From: Oceanirhabdus seepicola
GTDB taxonomy: Bacteria; Bacillota; Clostridia; Clostridiales; Clostridiaceae
Length of the DNA: 64,000 nt
NCBI RefSeq assembly: GCF_023684385.1
Contig: NZ_JAGSOJ010000002.1
Location: forward strand, 372,001-436,000
Reading direction: 5' to 3'
Part shown: piece after piece, positions 19,153 to 29,039 of the stretch
Layout of the letters: each line of letters starts with the position of its first letter
Numbering within the stretch: the first letter of the stretch is position 1
Translations under genes and position numbers: made by a program
The notes under the pieces: model-generated
Databases searched by the model: none
Seen by the model: only the letters and a program-made list of their open reading frames with translations
What the model was told of the DNA's origin: nothing

Positions 19153-19168
19153 TGGCATGATTATTGCT
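19153..19168 (+). promoter_or_regulatory. Sigma-54 (-24/-12) promoter
   Basis: TGGCAT-N5-TTGCT matches the consensus TGGCAC-N5-TTGCW at all but one position, with exact GG-to-GC spacing. It lies 52 bp upstream of the start codon of the operon's first gene and directly after the activator gene and a palindromic repeat. Confidence 0.88.
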
Positions 19169-19219
19169 TATTCATTTTATTAGGAATATTAATGCTAAAA
19201 TTCAAGGGGAGGTAAAAAT

Positions 19220-19942
19220 ATGAAAAAACCAATAATAGGGGTAGTAGGTAATATTTTGACTATGGAAAATGGTATAATGATTGGATTAGAGCGTGCATAT
19301 GTAAATAATGATTACGTTAGAGCGGTAGAAAAGGCTGGTGGAGTGCCTGTGGTTTTACCTGTTATTGATGATGACGAAGCAATAATTAGCCAGGTAAAAG
19401 CATGTGATGGAATAATAATTTCTGGTGGACAAGATGTACATCCTATGTCTTATAATGAAGAACCACATGAAAAATTAGGATATGTGAATTCAAAAATCGA
19501 TGAATACCAGATAAAACTTGTTAAAACAGCATTACAAGAGAAAAAACCTCTATTAGGAATTTGTAGAGGTCATCAAATCTTGAATGTTGCATGCGGAGGT
19601 ACACTTTATCAGGACTTATCTGAAATGTCAGGTAGTATACTAAAGCATTTTCAAGAAGGAAAACGTTATGACTACTCACACAAAATAAAGATCAAGTCTG
19701 ATAGTATTTTAGATAGATTATTTGGGAAGGAGGTTTTAATTAATAGTTATCATCATCAATGTATTAATCAGGTAGGAGAGGGATTAGAAGTTGTTGCAAA
19801 TGCTTCAGATGGAGTTATTGAAGCAGTACAAATGAAAGAAAGTGATTTTGTTATGGGGGTTCAGTGGCATCCAGAAATGATGGTTGCAGGTTCAGACACA
19901 ATGTTAATATTATTTAAAGAATTAATAGAAAATTGTGAATAG
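19220..19942 (+). CDS. Gamma-glutamyl-gamma-aminobutyrate hydrolase-family amidotransferase (peptidase C26)
   Basis: A 240-aa class I glutamine-amidotransferase-like hydrolase of the PuuD/C26 family. The nucleophile is C115 in LGICRGHQ, and H217/E219 lie in GVQWHPE, completing a Cys-His-Glu triad. Members hydrolyse gamma-glutamyl amide bonds in the cytosol. It is the first gene of the sigma-54 operon (AGGGGAGG before the ATG) and is followed 11 nt later by the carrier gene. The context suggests the imported substrate is gamma-glutamyl-conjugated; the exact compound is unknown. Confidence 0.9.
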   Translation: MKKPIIGVVGNILTMENGIMIGLERAYVNNDYVRAVEKAGGVPVVLPVIDDDEAIISQVKACDGIIISGGQDVHPMSYNEEPHEKLGYVNSKIDEYQIKLVKTALQEKKPLLGICRGHQILNVACGGTLYQDLSEMSGSILKHFQEGKRYDYSHKIKIKSDSILDRLFGKEVLINSYHHQCINQVGEGLEVVANASDGVIEAVQMKESDFVMGVQWHPEMMVAGSDTMLILFKELIENCE

Positions 19943-19953
19943 GGGGAATAATC

Positions 19954-21354
19954 ATGAAAACACAAACGGCAAACGTTGTTAAAACGAAAAAGGAAAAAAA
20001 GAATTCAAATCCATTTGTAATAATATTTATTTTAATAGCTGTGGTATATGCTTTAACTTTTATCATTCCATCTGGACAATATACAAGAATAGATGGGATT
20101 CTTGATCCAAATTCATTTCATTTTGTAGATAAAATTTTTGTTAATCCAATAAAAGTTCTTTTTGCCCTTCCAGTTATGGCATATCAGGCAATGGGAAAAT
20201 TATTTATTACAATGATGATTGTTGGTGCAACACTTAGGATTGTACAGGATACAGGGGCACTTGATTTAGGAATTTATTCTCTTACTAATAGATTCCAGGA
20301 AAAGGCAGTGTTGCTAGTACCAATTTTATTAGCTTTTACTGGATTTTTAGGAACTGCTAGTGTACTTATTAGTACAGTTATAGCATTTATACCATTAGGA
20401 TTAACTATTGCTAGAAGACTAGAGGTGGATAATATTTTTGCAGTTGCTGTAATGTTCCTAGGTTCTTATACAGGATTTATGGCATCACCAATAAGTCCTG
20501 TATCTACAGCGGTAGCACAGGAACTAGCTGGAATACCTGTTTTTTCGGGTTTTAAGTTTAGGTTGATTTTAACAATTATTTTACTAGTTGTACTTATGGC
20601 ATATTTAACTTTTTATGCACAAAGAGTAAGAAAAGATAAGAGCAAGAGTGTTATGAAGGAAGTTAATTTAGATCAGTTTGGTGAATTAAAAGATTTATCT
20701 GGTGAAAAACTTACTTTCAATCATATACTTGTATTGATAATATTCTTTGGAGGATTTGCTTTCTTCTGTTATGGTTCATCAAAGTTGAATTTTGGTGTTT
20801 CTGAATTAGCTTCTATAATGCTACCTGTGGCTATAGTTTGTGGATTAATAGGGAAATTGGGGATTAATGGAAGCTCTGAATCCTTTATTAAAGGTGCTCA
20901 GAGTATGGCAATGCCTATTATGTTTATGATTTTTGCAATGGCTATATCAGTAATTTTAAATTTAGGTGGTATATTGGATACAATTATTTATTATGTGTCA
21001 ATTCCATTATCAGCATTTGGGCCAAAGTTTGCAGCAATTGGTATGTTTATAGCAAATTCAATAATAAATTTAGGTATAACATCAGGTTCAGGACAAGCTG
21101 CAGTTGTAATGCCTATAATGGCACCATTAGCAGATGTTGTTGGTATAACAAGACAGACCGCGGTTTTAGCGTATCAACTAGGCGATGGATTTACTAATTT
21201 ACTAAATCCAATCAATGTATTTTTAATTGCAAGTTTAGGAATGGTTAAAGCATCAATGAAAGATTGGTTTAAGCTTGTGTTACCAATATATCTAATGTTC
21301 TTTGTTGTTATATGCATTGCATTAAGTATTGCAGTATCAATTGGTTGGGCTTAG
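19954..21354 (+). CDS. YfcC-family (DcuC superfamily) carrier
   Basis: A 466-aa membrane protein with about twelve helices. The family signature GFMASPISPVSTAVAQELAG and the second re-entrant motif NLGITSGSGQAAVVMPI are present. YfcC/DcuC-like carriers move amino acids, peptides or dicarboxylates; AbgT and p-aminobenzoyl-glutamate carriers are distant relatives. It lies between a gamma-glutamyl hydrolase and an M20 amidohydrolase, so it probably imports an N-acylated or gamma-glutamylated amino acid derivative. GGGGGAAT provides the ribosome binding site. Confidence 0.87.
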   Translation: MKTQTANVVKTKKEKKNSNPFVIIFILIAVVYALTFIIPSGQYTRIDGILDPNSFHFVDKIFVNPIKVLFALPVMAYQAMGKLFITMMIVGATLRIVQDTGALDLGIYSLTNRFQEKAVLLVPILLAFTGFLGTASVLISTVIAFIPLGLTIARRLEVDNIFAVAVMFLGSYTGFMASPISPVSTAVAQELAGIPVFSGFKFRLILTIILLVVLMAYLTFYAQRVRKDKSKSVMKEVNLDQFGELKDLSGEKLTFNHILVLIIFFGGFAFFCYGSSKLNFGVSELASIMLPVAIVCGLIGKLGINGSSESFIKGAQSMAMPIMFMIFAMAISVILNLGGILDTIIYYVSIPLSAFGPKFAAIGMFIANSIINLGITSGSGQAAVVMPIMAPLADVVGITRQTAVLAYQLGDGFTNLLNPINVFLIASLGMVKASMKDWFKLVLPIYLMFFVVICIALSIAVSIGWA

Positions 21355-21394
21355 AAGAATGTTGCATAGAAAAAGTGATTTAGGAGGGGATAAT

Positions 21395-22618
21395 ATGAAA
21401 GTTGATATATACGATAAAATAATGAATCTAGCTAATAAATACGAAGAAGATGTTATAAAAATACGAAGAGATATTCATATGCATCCTGAGTTAAGTTTCC
21501 AAGAAGTTAGAACATCAGAAATAGTTGCAAAAAAATTAGAAGAATTAGGGATAGAGGTGCAGAGAGAAATAGGTAAAACTGGTGTGGTAGGAATATTAAA
21601 AGGAAGAAATCCTGAAAAAGTAATTGCACTTAGAGCTGATATGGATGCGCTGCCTTTACAGGAAATTAATGATTTACCTTTTAAATCTATTAATGATGGA
21701 ATAATGCATGCCTGTGGACATGATTGTCATACTGCTAATCTTCTAGGAGTGGCTATGATATTATCTGAGTTAAAAGATGAACTTACAGGGACTGTTAAAT
21801 TTATTTTCCAACCAGCAGAAGAAAATGGCGGCGGTGGCCGTGAGATGGTTAAAGAAGGAGTTCTTGAAAATCCAAAGGTAGATGCAATTTTGGGATTGCA
21901 TGTTGGAAGCATGCCATTAGGTGTTGTTGGTATGGGATATGGAGCTATATCTGCATACTCTGATAAATTCACATTGAGAGTAAAAGGAAAGAAAGCTCAT
22001 ACTTCAATGCCACAACAGGGAGTAGACGCAATAGTGATTGCAGCTAATATTATTACAGCTTTACAATCAATATTGTCTAGACAAATAAGTCCTTTTGAAA
22101 CAGCTACTTTTTCTTTAGGACAGATTAATGGTGGAACTGCACCTAATATTGTTCCAGATATGATAGAAATAGTTGGAATGATGAGATGTGTCTCAAAAGA
22201 GGCAAGAGAGACTATAAAGACTAAGATTGAAAAAATCTCAAAAAGTGTAGCTGAGGGAATGGATGGAGATTGTGAATTTATCTTTAAGGAAGGATATCCA
22301 TCAGTAATAAATGATAAAGAACTAACCGATTTAGTTAAGGAAACTACCTGTGAGAGATATGAAGCAATAAAAGATAAAATTGGATTAAATGTTCCCCAAA
22401 ATTTTGATATAAAAAATTTAATAAAGGTTATTGATAAGCCTATGCTTGGTTCAGAAGATTTTGGATTCTACGCACAGAAGATTCCTGCTAGCTTTATATT
22501 TGTTGGTTCAGGAGATTCAGCACCACCACACAATTCTAAGTTTATGGTAGATGAAAAGGTATTTAAATTGACGTTAAATATATTGGCTTCAGCGGCAGTT
22601 AAGTATTTAAATGATTAG
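21395..22618 (+). CDS. M20D-family amidohydrolase (N-acyl amino acid hydrolase)
   Basis: A 407-aa M20D metallopeptidase. Metal-binding motifs are MHACGHDCHTA, QPAEENGGGGREM, GLHVG and the C-terminal MLGSEDFGFY. The dimerisation lid domain lies at about residues 190-300. Such enzymes release amino acids from N-acyl or conjugated forms such as indole-acetyl-amino acids, hippurate and N-acetyl-diaminopimelate. I chose ATG 21395, with AGGAGGGG upstream, over a longer in-frame Met inside the carrier gene. Third gene of the sigma-54 operon. Confidence 0.92.
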   Translation: MKVDIYDKIMNLANKYEEDVIKIRRDIHMHPELSFQEVRTSEIVAKKLEELGIEVQREIGKTGVVGILKGRNPEKVIALRADMDALPLQEINDLPFKSINDGIMHACGHDCHTANLLGVAMILSELKDELTGTVKFIFQPAEENGGGGREMVKEGVLENPKVDAILGLHVGSMPLGVVGMGYGAISAYSDKFTLRVKGKKAHTSMPQQGVDAIVIAANIITALQSILSRQISPFETATFSLGQINGGTAPNIVPDMIEIVGMMRCVSKEARETIKTKIEKISKSVAEGMDGDCEFIFKEGYPSVINDKELTDLVKETTCERYEAIKDKIGLNVPQNFDIKNLIKVIDKPMLGSEDFGFYAQKIPASFIFVGSGDSAPPHNSKFMVDEKVFKLTLNILASAAVKYLND

Positions 22619-22651
22619 CATTATTTTATAGATATATAGGAGGAGTCGTAT

Positions 22652-23578
22652 ATGAATAATGTTAAAAATTCGGTGAAGGTTGCTGTAGTACAAGCAGCTC
22701 CCGTAATTATGAATCGAGAGGCTACCATTGAAAAAACTATAACATTAATTCAGCAAGCTGCTGAAAAAGAGGCTGAAGTTGTTGTTTTTCCAGAAGCGTT
22801 TATTCCAGCTTATCCTAGAGGACTTACATTTGGTTTTGTAGTAGGAAGTCGTACTATGGAGGGGCGGAAAGATTGGCAACGGTATTATGAAAACTCAGTT
22901 CCTGTACCAAGTAAAGTTACAGATATTCTTGGTGAAGCTGCACGTAAAGCTGGTATTTATCTAGTTATAGGAGTTATTGAAAGAGATGGACAGGGGAGCA
23001 ATTGTACACTTTATTGTACTACTCTTTATTTTGGACCTGATGGAAAGCTTCTTGGTAAACATAGAAAATTAAAGCCTACAGGCTCCGAACGATTAATATG
23101 GGGAGAGGGAGATGGAAGTACGCTTGCTGTAGTTGATACACCTTATGGAAAGATTGGAGGATTAATCTGTTGGGAGAATTATATGCCTTTAGCTCGTACT
23201 GCTATGTATTCTAAAGGAGTTACAATATATATAGCGCCTACAGCTGATTCCAGAGAGGAATGGCAGGCTACAATGAGACATATAGCTTTAGAAGGAAGAT
23301 GTTTTGTTCTTTCCTGCAACCAATTTGTTACTAAAGATATGTATCCTACGGATATTAATTATTATGATGATTTAAAATCACAGCCAGAAATTATGTGTTC
23401 GGGTGGTAGTACTATCATAAGCCCATTTGGAAAATATATAGTAGAGCCTGTTTATAATAGAGAGGATATTTTAATTGCTGATTTAGATTTAGGTGAAGTA
23501 ATTCAAAGTAGATTAGATTTTGATGTTATGGGGCATTATGCAAGACCAGATGTGTTTGAATTAATTATCCATGAATAA
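22652..23578 (+). CDS. Nitrilase
   Basis: A 308-aa carbon-nitrogen hydrolase of the true nitrilase branch. The catalytic triad is visible: E48 in FPEAF, K139 in HRKLKPT and C173 in LICWENYMPL. The insert PAYPRGLTFGF after the Glu motif is typical of nitrilases rather than amidases. It would convert an organic nitrile to acid plus ammonia, or to the amide for cyanoalanine-type substrates. It ends the sigma-54 operon, with GGAGGAG before the ATG and a terminator about 50 nt downstream. Together the four genes can release nitrogen from a conjugated nitrile or amide. Confidence 0.93.
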   Translation: MNNVKNSVKVAVVQAAPVIMNREATIEKTITLIQQAAEKEAEVVVFPEAFIPAYPRGLTFGFVVGSRTMEGRKDWQRYYENSVPVPSKVTDILGEAARKAGIYLVIGVIERDGQGSNCTLYCTTLYFGPDGKLLGKHRKLKPTGSERLIWGEGDGSTLAVVDTPYGKIGGLICWENYMPLARTAMYSKGVTIYIAPTADSREEWQATMRHIALEGRCFVLSCNQFVTKDMYPTDINYYDDLKSQPEIMCSGGSTIISPFGKYIVEPVYNREDILIADLDLGEVIQSRLDFDVMGHYARPDVFELIIHE

Positions 23579-23630
23579 TAATATTAAAGAAAGTCCATGT
23601 TTAGAAATTTATCATGAATATTTGTAGATA

Positions 23631-23668
23631 TAAAATCCCCCTGAGTAATATTCAGAGGGATTTTATAA
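23631..23668 (+). terminator. Terminator of the sigma-54 operon
   Basis: TAAAATCCCCCTGA (23631-23644) pairs with 23652-23665 with one mismatch; the right arm ends in GGGATTTTA. Confidence 0.85.
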
Positions 23669-23758
23669 TGCAATAAAAGAATTTTTGCAAAAAATACATT
23701 TGTATTTTTGGTGATCTAATCCTATTAATATTTTCATAATATGAGATTATATGTATAG

Positions 23759-23788
23759 TTGTAAAGCTAAATGCAGTTATGGTAAAAT
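23759..23788 (+). promoter_or_regulatory. Promoter of the retron-like operon
   Basis: TTGTAA (23759-23764), an 18-bp spacer and TAAAAT (23783-23788) with an extended TGG just before it. It lies 70 bp upstream of the HEAT-like gene start. Confidence 0.5.
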
Positions 23789-23857
23789 GATGAATGGTAT
23801 TTGAAGCAATTTGTAGGGGTTTATTATTTTAATTTAGGATTAAGGTGGTTTACTATT

Positions 23858-26845
23858 ATGTCAAAGTTTAAAAAGAATAACTTTTTCGAATTGATTTCAT
23901 CTTTAGTAAAATCAGAACAAAAGGATGATTCAGTTGAGAAAATTGATGCATCACAGAAAACATGGAAAAAGGATTATAATCCACTAAGACATATAGTCTT
24001 GTGGGGATGGGATGACAATGATAACCCTAGTTTTGTCATTTTTTATGGAAAACATGAGTTTGAAAGTACAGAAAATGATGATCATGATGATTATGATTAT
24101 AATTCTGTAAGTCATATACTTGAAGATGATGTTGAGTATACAAGTTATGTTGTATTTAAAGGACAGGACGGGCATTTACCTTCTTTCGAGGCTGTACAAA
24201 TTATAGAGGATAGTGGATATTATAACAGAGACGATGATGATTACCCAAAAATGTATTATAAAAAAGGGGTAAAAAAAGGTTGGTATTGGAGAAAAGATGA
24301 CAATTACTTGGTTGAAGAATTTAAAAATCTAGAACCAGAACAGCAGGTTAGTTTCCCTTATTTTATTCCACAATCTTATGAGAAGTACGTGATAGAAATA
24401 AAGAAACATAACATTGAGTTTTCTGATTTCAGATTAGCAAAAGATCCAAATGAAATTTTAAAATTACAGGGTGAGCTTTCAGGGTATTATGAAATTATTA
24501 AGAGTATATTGAGTTATAACAATCTTTATATGAGAAAAAAGAATTTGAATCAATTAATTTCAAGGAATCCGCCTAAGGAAGTATATAAGACACTTTTCAA
24601 GTTAGGAAGTTCTGAATTAATATCAGGATTATTCATAGAGTTAGGAAAAATGAATAATCCAATCTTAGTTGAAGAGGCGAAAACTCTTGTTGAATCTGAA
24701 ATAAAATGGGCAAATGAGAACTATGCAAAGGGTGTAAAACGATGTGCAAGTCTCTATATAAACGCTATGGACCAACAATTAAAAGCAGATAGGACGAACT
24801 GGATACGTGAATCTCTTTCTGAGATGGATTTACATCTTATTAGGATAGAGGGTAAAGATATTTTACCAGATAAAGTACTAGAGGGTTCTGCATATAGAAA
24901 GTATGCTGGGTATGGATTATTAAGTGATTATTATAGAGAATACGATTATGAACAACGTAAATATATTGAAGATAAGGCTCCACAGCGTTATAAGATAGGT
25001 CCTTACACAGATGGTACAAAACTAAAACTTATTGATTTTAAAAATACTATACAAGAAGCTGAGATTTATGGATTAGCTGATGTAATTGGGAAAGTAGCAT
25101 ATTACGTAGATGCACCAAGATTAACTTATTATTTTAAAGGGAATGATAGAACAAAACAATTAAATTATTTTCATAGATATGTAAGAAGAATCATTGATTC
25201 TTATGGAAAGAATAATCCAGAGAAATTTATAGAAGCTATGAAACATCTTTTCATTAGTTACACACCAGCAGATTATGTATGTAAATTTCGCAGTAACTTC
25301 CAATTTAACAAGTATATAAGGCATTATTTATATTATGATTTTAAGGAAAAACCGCCTTTGGGATGGGATGATTGGGAAGAACGAGCGGAGTGGATGAGTA
25401 ATGACCAACTAATGAAGCTTGAAGGTCGATACGAGTTCATGAAGGAAATATGGGATAATCATCTAGAGGTTGTAGTAGATATTGCTATTGGATCGCAGGT
25501 TAATCAAATAGTAAAAGCATGTTATTATATCTTAAAAGATTCTCCAAATACTAATGAATTAATAGAGAATATGACATATAAGCAGTTAATTAATTTGGCG
25601 CTTGTGTCCTATAAACCACTTGCTGAAATGTTCATAAATATTCTTAATAACAAGCTGCAGCAATTAAATACATTTGATTCAGAATTGATGATTGCTTTAA
25701 TTGGTTCTTCAGATAAGAAAATGTATGAAATTGCTATGGAGTTCTTTGAGAACACTGATGGTTTATTTTCAGCTTGGGATGTGGCAGATTTATTATTCTT
25801 AGATAATCTTGAAGAATGGATGGAACTGTTTAAGAAAAATCTTTTTGCTTTAGAGGGAACTCAATATGTAGAGTTCATAAGCTATATAATGAATAATGTA
25901 ACTAAATTTGCAGAAATAGATGGAGATATTTGTGAAGATATCAGAGATATGCTAACAATGTCCACAGAAAAAGTGAAGGATGTTTCAAAATCTGAAAAGC
26001 TAATGTTAATGTCAGATTTAATTCAGGTATTGATTTATGGACAAAAAATGCCAGAGTGGCTAGGGGTATTTGTGGAAGAAATTATTTTTTCATTATCCTA
26101 CGAAGATTTACAATCTTTACTTGAAGAAATGGATATAGAATCTGAGAAAAAAGCAATTCCAGAGAGAAACAGACAAATTATTTCTGTTTTAGAGTCAATA
26201 AAGAATGGAAAGGTACCTAATGATGCTCAAATTATAAGTATCTTGGACTCTGGTACTTCTAAAATGATTAAAATGCTATTTGATATTGTTACAAAGAATA
26301 GTAAAGAACTATACAGTAGATTTTCAACTTTATTAATTATGTTGGAGTCAGAGGTAACTGTATTAAATAAAATAGCAGAAGAGATTTTTGATGATATGCC
26401 TAAGGAAAGACAAAAAAAGTTACATGGTCTTATTATTGATTCTCCTGTAATTAGAGCTTACTCATTTGGGCTTAGAAAATTGGACATGATTTATGGTAAT
26501 TTAATTCCTGAAGAATTTATCATTCAAATGTTAGAGCATACTTCTCATGATGTGAAAGCTTATATTTCGGATAAAATGAATAAAGTTTTGGATAATTCAG
26601 GGGATGGAAATGAGGAGATTTTCATGTATTACATAAAGACTCTATTATTACTTCCTAATAAAATATCCAAGGGTAAAGATAGAGTATATGAAGCTATTCC
26701 AAAGTTTGTGATTAAGCATAAGCAGAGATTAGATGAAGTTGAGAGTATGTTACTAGATATTGGAGGTTCTAATATCATTAAGGATTCAGAACGTGCACTG
26801 ATTGCACTAGCTAAAATTAGAGAGGAGCAACAAAATAGTTGTTAA
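23858..26845 (+). CDS. Large HEAT/ARM-like alpha-solenoid protein of a retron-type system
   Basis: A 995-aa soluble protein. After an acidic N-terminal region (LRHIVLWGWDDNDNPSFVIFYG; DDHDDYDYN), it is almost wholly helical from about residue 190, with repeated helix pairs of HEAT/ARM character (QIISVLESIKNG, DSPVIRAYSFGLRKLDM, HDVKAYISDKMNKVL). No nuclease or ATPase motif is visible. I recall ARM/HEAT, WHSWIM and RT proteins as the components of type XIII retrons, and the next native genes are a SWIM protein and an RT. ATG 23858 has AAGGTGG upstream. The operon is interrupted right after its stop codon by an IStron. Confidence 0.75.
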   Translation: MSKFKKNNFFELISSLVKSEQKDDSVEKIDASQKTWKKDYNPLRHIVLWGWDDNDNPSFVIFYGKHEFESTENDDHDDYDYNSVSHILEDDVEYTSYVVFKGQDGHLPSFEAVQIIEDSGYYNRDDDDYPKMYYKKGVKKGWYWRKDDNYLVEEFKNLEPEQQVSFPYFIPQSYEKYVIEIKKHNIEFSDFRLAKDPNEILKLQGELSGYYEIIKSILSYNNLYMRKKNLNQLISRNPPKEVYKTLFKLGSSELISGLFIELGKMNNPILVEEAKTLVESEIKWANENYAKGVKRCASLYINAMDQQLKADRTNWIRESLSEMDLHLIRIEGKDILPDKVLEGSAYRKYAGYGLLSDYYREYDYEQRKYIEDKAPQRYKIGPYTDGTKLKLIDFKNTIQEAEIYGLADVIGKVAYYVDAPRLTYYFKGNDRTKQLNYFHRYVRRIIDSYGKNNPEKFIEAMKHLFISYTPADYVCKFRSNFQFNKYIRHYLYYDFKEKPPLGWDDWEERAEWMSNDQLMKLEGRYEFMKEIWDNHLEVVVDIAIGSQVNQIVKACYYILKDSPNTNELIENMTYKQLINLALVSYKPLAEMFINILNNKLQQLNTFDSELMIALIGSSDKKMYEIAMEFFENTDGLFSAWDVADLLFLDNLEEWMELFKKNLFALEGTQYVEFISYIMNNVTKFAEIDGDICEDIRDMLTMSTEKVKDVSKSEKLMLMSDLIQVLIYGQKMPEWLGVFVEEIIFSLSYEDLQSLLEEMDIESEKKAIPERNRQIISVLESIKNGKVPNDAQIISILDSGTSKMIKMLFDIVTKNSKELYSRFSTLLIMLESEVTVLNKIAEEIFDDMPKERQKKLHGLIIDSPVIRAYSFGLRKLDMIYGNLIPEEFIIQMLEHTSHDVKAYISDKMNKVLDNSGDGNEEIFMYYIKTLLLLPNKISKGKDRVYEAIPKFVIKHKQRLDEVESMLLDIGGSNIIKDSERALIALAKIREEQQNSC

Positions 26846-26889
26846 AGATATGCTAAAATGTGTAATAACATAGACAAAAGTATATTTTT

Positions 26890-27270
26890 AAAACAAAAGC
26901 TCCCTATGTTTGTAAAGAGCATAGAGTGATAGGTATAACCTATCCAAAACTCCTTTAATTGCTGGAAGTCCCTAAAGCTAGCTAAACTACAACGTAAGGT
27001 TGAAAGAATCCTAAGCGTGAATGTTACGAAAGTAGAAAAAAATAGTTAGATGGCATAAGGTTAAATCCTAAGTGCTTATACAATGGGTAATCAGCAGGGA
27101 AGTCCCGAAAAGGGAAACCTTCAACGACTAGAGAGAAATCTCGTACCTGCAAGCGTGGGGAAATGGGGAGCATCCATAATGGATGGTGATATAGTCTGTG
27201 CTTATGTGAAAGCATAAGAAGTTCATAAGAGAACTGCATGAGAATTAGCGATCTCATGTGAACGCTCTAA
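26890..27270 (+). ncRNA. Group I intron catalytic core (IStron left part)
   Basis: Conserved core segments appear in order: P (TTTAATTGCTGG near 26955), Q (TAATCAGCAG near 27088), R (TTCAACGACTAGAG near 27120) and S (GATATAGTC near 27188). GCTG of P pairs with CAGC of Q (P4), and GACTA of R pairs with TAGTC of S (P7). Many short GC-richer hairpins surround them. The intron would self-splice with its 3' site beyond tnpB, removing the whole element from RNA. Confidence 0.85.
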
Positions 27271-27498
27271 AAAATGTACAAATGTGTAATTAGATTAGTT
27301 CTAATCAATCGTATTTTAAAGTTTTATAAAAATTAGCTAGGCGTTTTGAAAAGTTATTTCACTTTTATATTATTCTGCTTTTTAGCTATTTTAAATATTA
27401 CCTCTGAAATCTTGTATTTTTATTATAATTATGTAAGATAAGTGCTTGAAATTGGGAACACTATATAATAAAGATATCCCAAGGTGAGGTGATTAATA

Positions 27499-28887
27499 GT
27501 GAATACTATAGTGAAAACTGTAAAACAACATTCATACGAATTAGAGAAAGAAACCTTGAAAGAATTATTATTCATAGGAAATCAATTTAAGAATGTTAAG
27601 AATTACGTATATTCAAGATACAGTGGTATCAATAGTATTCCATTATTGTCAAAACCAAGGGAAATAAGAGATGAATGGGTAAAATCAAGCTTTGCGAACC
27701 AGTGGAAATTACCCGCTAGGTATTGGAAATTAGCATTAAGTGAGGCTATAAGCAATATAAAAGCTGAATGGAGTAATATAAAAAGAAGAATTAAAGAACA
27801 ATGCAAAGCAAACTATAATTTGGCTAAAATAGATAAGCATTATATAAACTATATTCTAAAATCAAATGAATTATATCACAGAATACTTACACATGAGGAA
27901 TATGACATTCCAAGTAAATTCAAGGATGTTGATTTGAATTTTAAATACTTAAATAACCTTATTAGGAGATACACTAGAAAGTATAAGGGAAAGATACCCT
28001 ATTCTTATAAGTCAACTACCTTTTCAGTAGATATAGGGTTATATTCATATAGAGATGATGGGATAAATATAACCTGTACTAAAAAGGGTAAGAGATTACC
28101 TATTAAATTAACAGATAGTAAAAAATATGATAGAACTTTAATAATCAAAGTAGTTGAAAATAGAATAGAAGTTCATATACCTTTGAATATCAGAGCTAAA
28201 TATCACAAAGATTATGAAAATATAATAGGAATAGATAAGGGATACAAGTATTTATTTGCAGTATCAAGTGGTAAGTTTTATGGTGAAAATCTCAATGATT
28301 ATTTAGGAAAAGAAACTGAAAGATTGAATGAAATTAATGGTAAAAGAAATAGGTTCTATGCTTTATATAATCGACATTTAGAACAAGGTAATGTTAAAAA
28401 AGCTAATAGTATATTACAGAATAATTTAGGTAGAGTAAAATATGATCACAACAAATTAAAGCACAATGAAACAGTTAAATCTTATATAAATCATTCATTA
28501 AACAAACTAATTGATAAAGAAAAGCCAAAGGAAATAGTTATGGAGCATTTAGATTTTGTTAATTGGAGTGGAAAATATCCTGAATCTGTTAAGAGAAAGT
28601 TATCAAGATGGATAAAAGGATATATAAGAGAAAGACTTGAATATAAATGTAATTATAATAATATAAAATATACCTATATTAATCCTGCATATACAAGCAA
28701 GGTGTGTAATAAATGCAGTAGTTTTGGAATAAGAAAAGGTGATATATTTACCTGTCCTAAATGTGGAGAAATTCATGCTGATATAAACGCTAGTGTTAAT
28801 ATTTTAGATAGAAAAGATGATAAAGAAATTAGTTTATATACAAATTATAGAATAGCTAAAAAGATTTTAGAAGGCAGAGCTATATAA
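27499..28887 (+). CDS. tnpB: TnpB RNA-guided nuclease of an IStron
   Basis: A 462-aa TnpB/OrfB of the IS605 superfamily. The RuvC-like triad is intact: D246 (IIGIDKGY), E349 (IVMEHLDF) and D428 (HADINAS). A four-Cys zinc ribbon (CNKC...CPKC) sits between the last two. Start is GTG with AAGGTGAGGTG upstream. TnpB uses the overlapping right-end RNA as guide to cut DNA that lacks the element, promoting its retention. Intact catalytic residues suggest an active enzyme. Confidence 0.93.
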   Translation: MNTIVKTVKQHSYELEKETLKELLFIGNQFKNVKNYVYSRYSGINSIPLLSKPREIRDEWVKSSFANQWKLPARYWKLALSEAISNIKAEWSNIKRRIKEQCKANYNLAKIDKHYINYILKSNELYHRILTHEEYDIPSKFKDVDLNFKYLNNLIRRYTRKYKGKIPYSYKSTTFSVDIGLYSYRDDGINITCTKKGKRLPIKLTDSKKYDRTLIIKVVENRIEVHIPLNIRAKYHKDYENIIGIDKGYKYLFAVSSGKFYGENLNDYLGKETERLNEINGKRNRFYALYNRHLEQGNVKKANSILQNNLGRVKYDHNKLKHNETVKSYINHSLNKLIDKEKPKEIVMEHLDFVNWSGKYPESVKRKLSRWIKGYIRERLEYKCNYNNIKYTYINPAYTSKVCNKCSSFGIRKGDIFTCPKCGEIHADINASVNILDRKDDKEISLYTNYRIAKKILEGRAI

Positions 28888-29039
28888 ATAGAAATTATAG
28901 TTACATCTTGAACTAAAAAAAATGTTAAAGCGTTTATTGTTTTCTAATTCGGGAAGTGCAAAGGATGATTTCTATTTATATATAGTTAAAACTAAAAAGA
29001 GTATTTAATCACAAATATATGTACCTCATAGAAATATGA

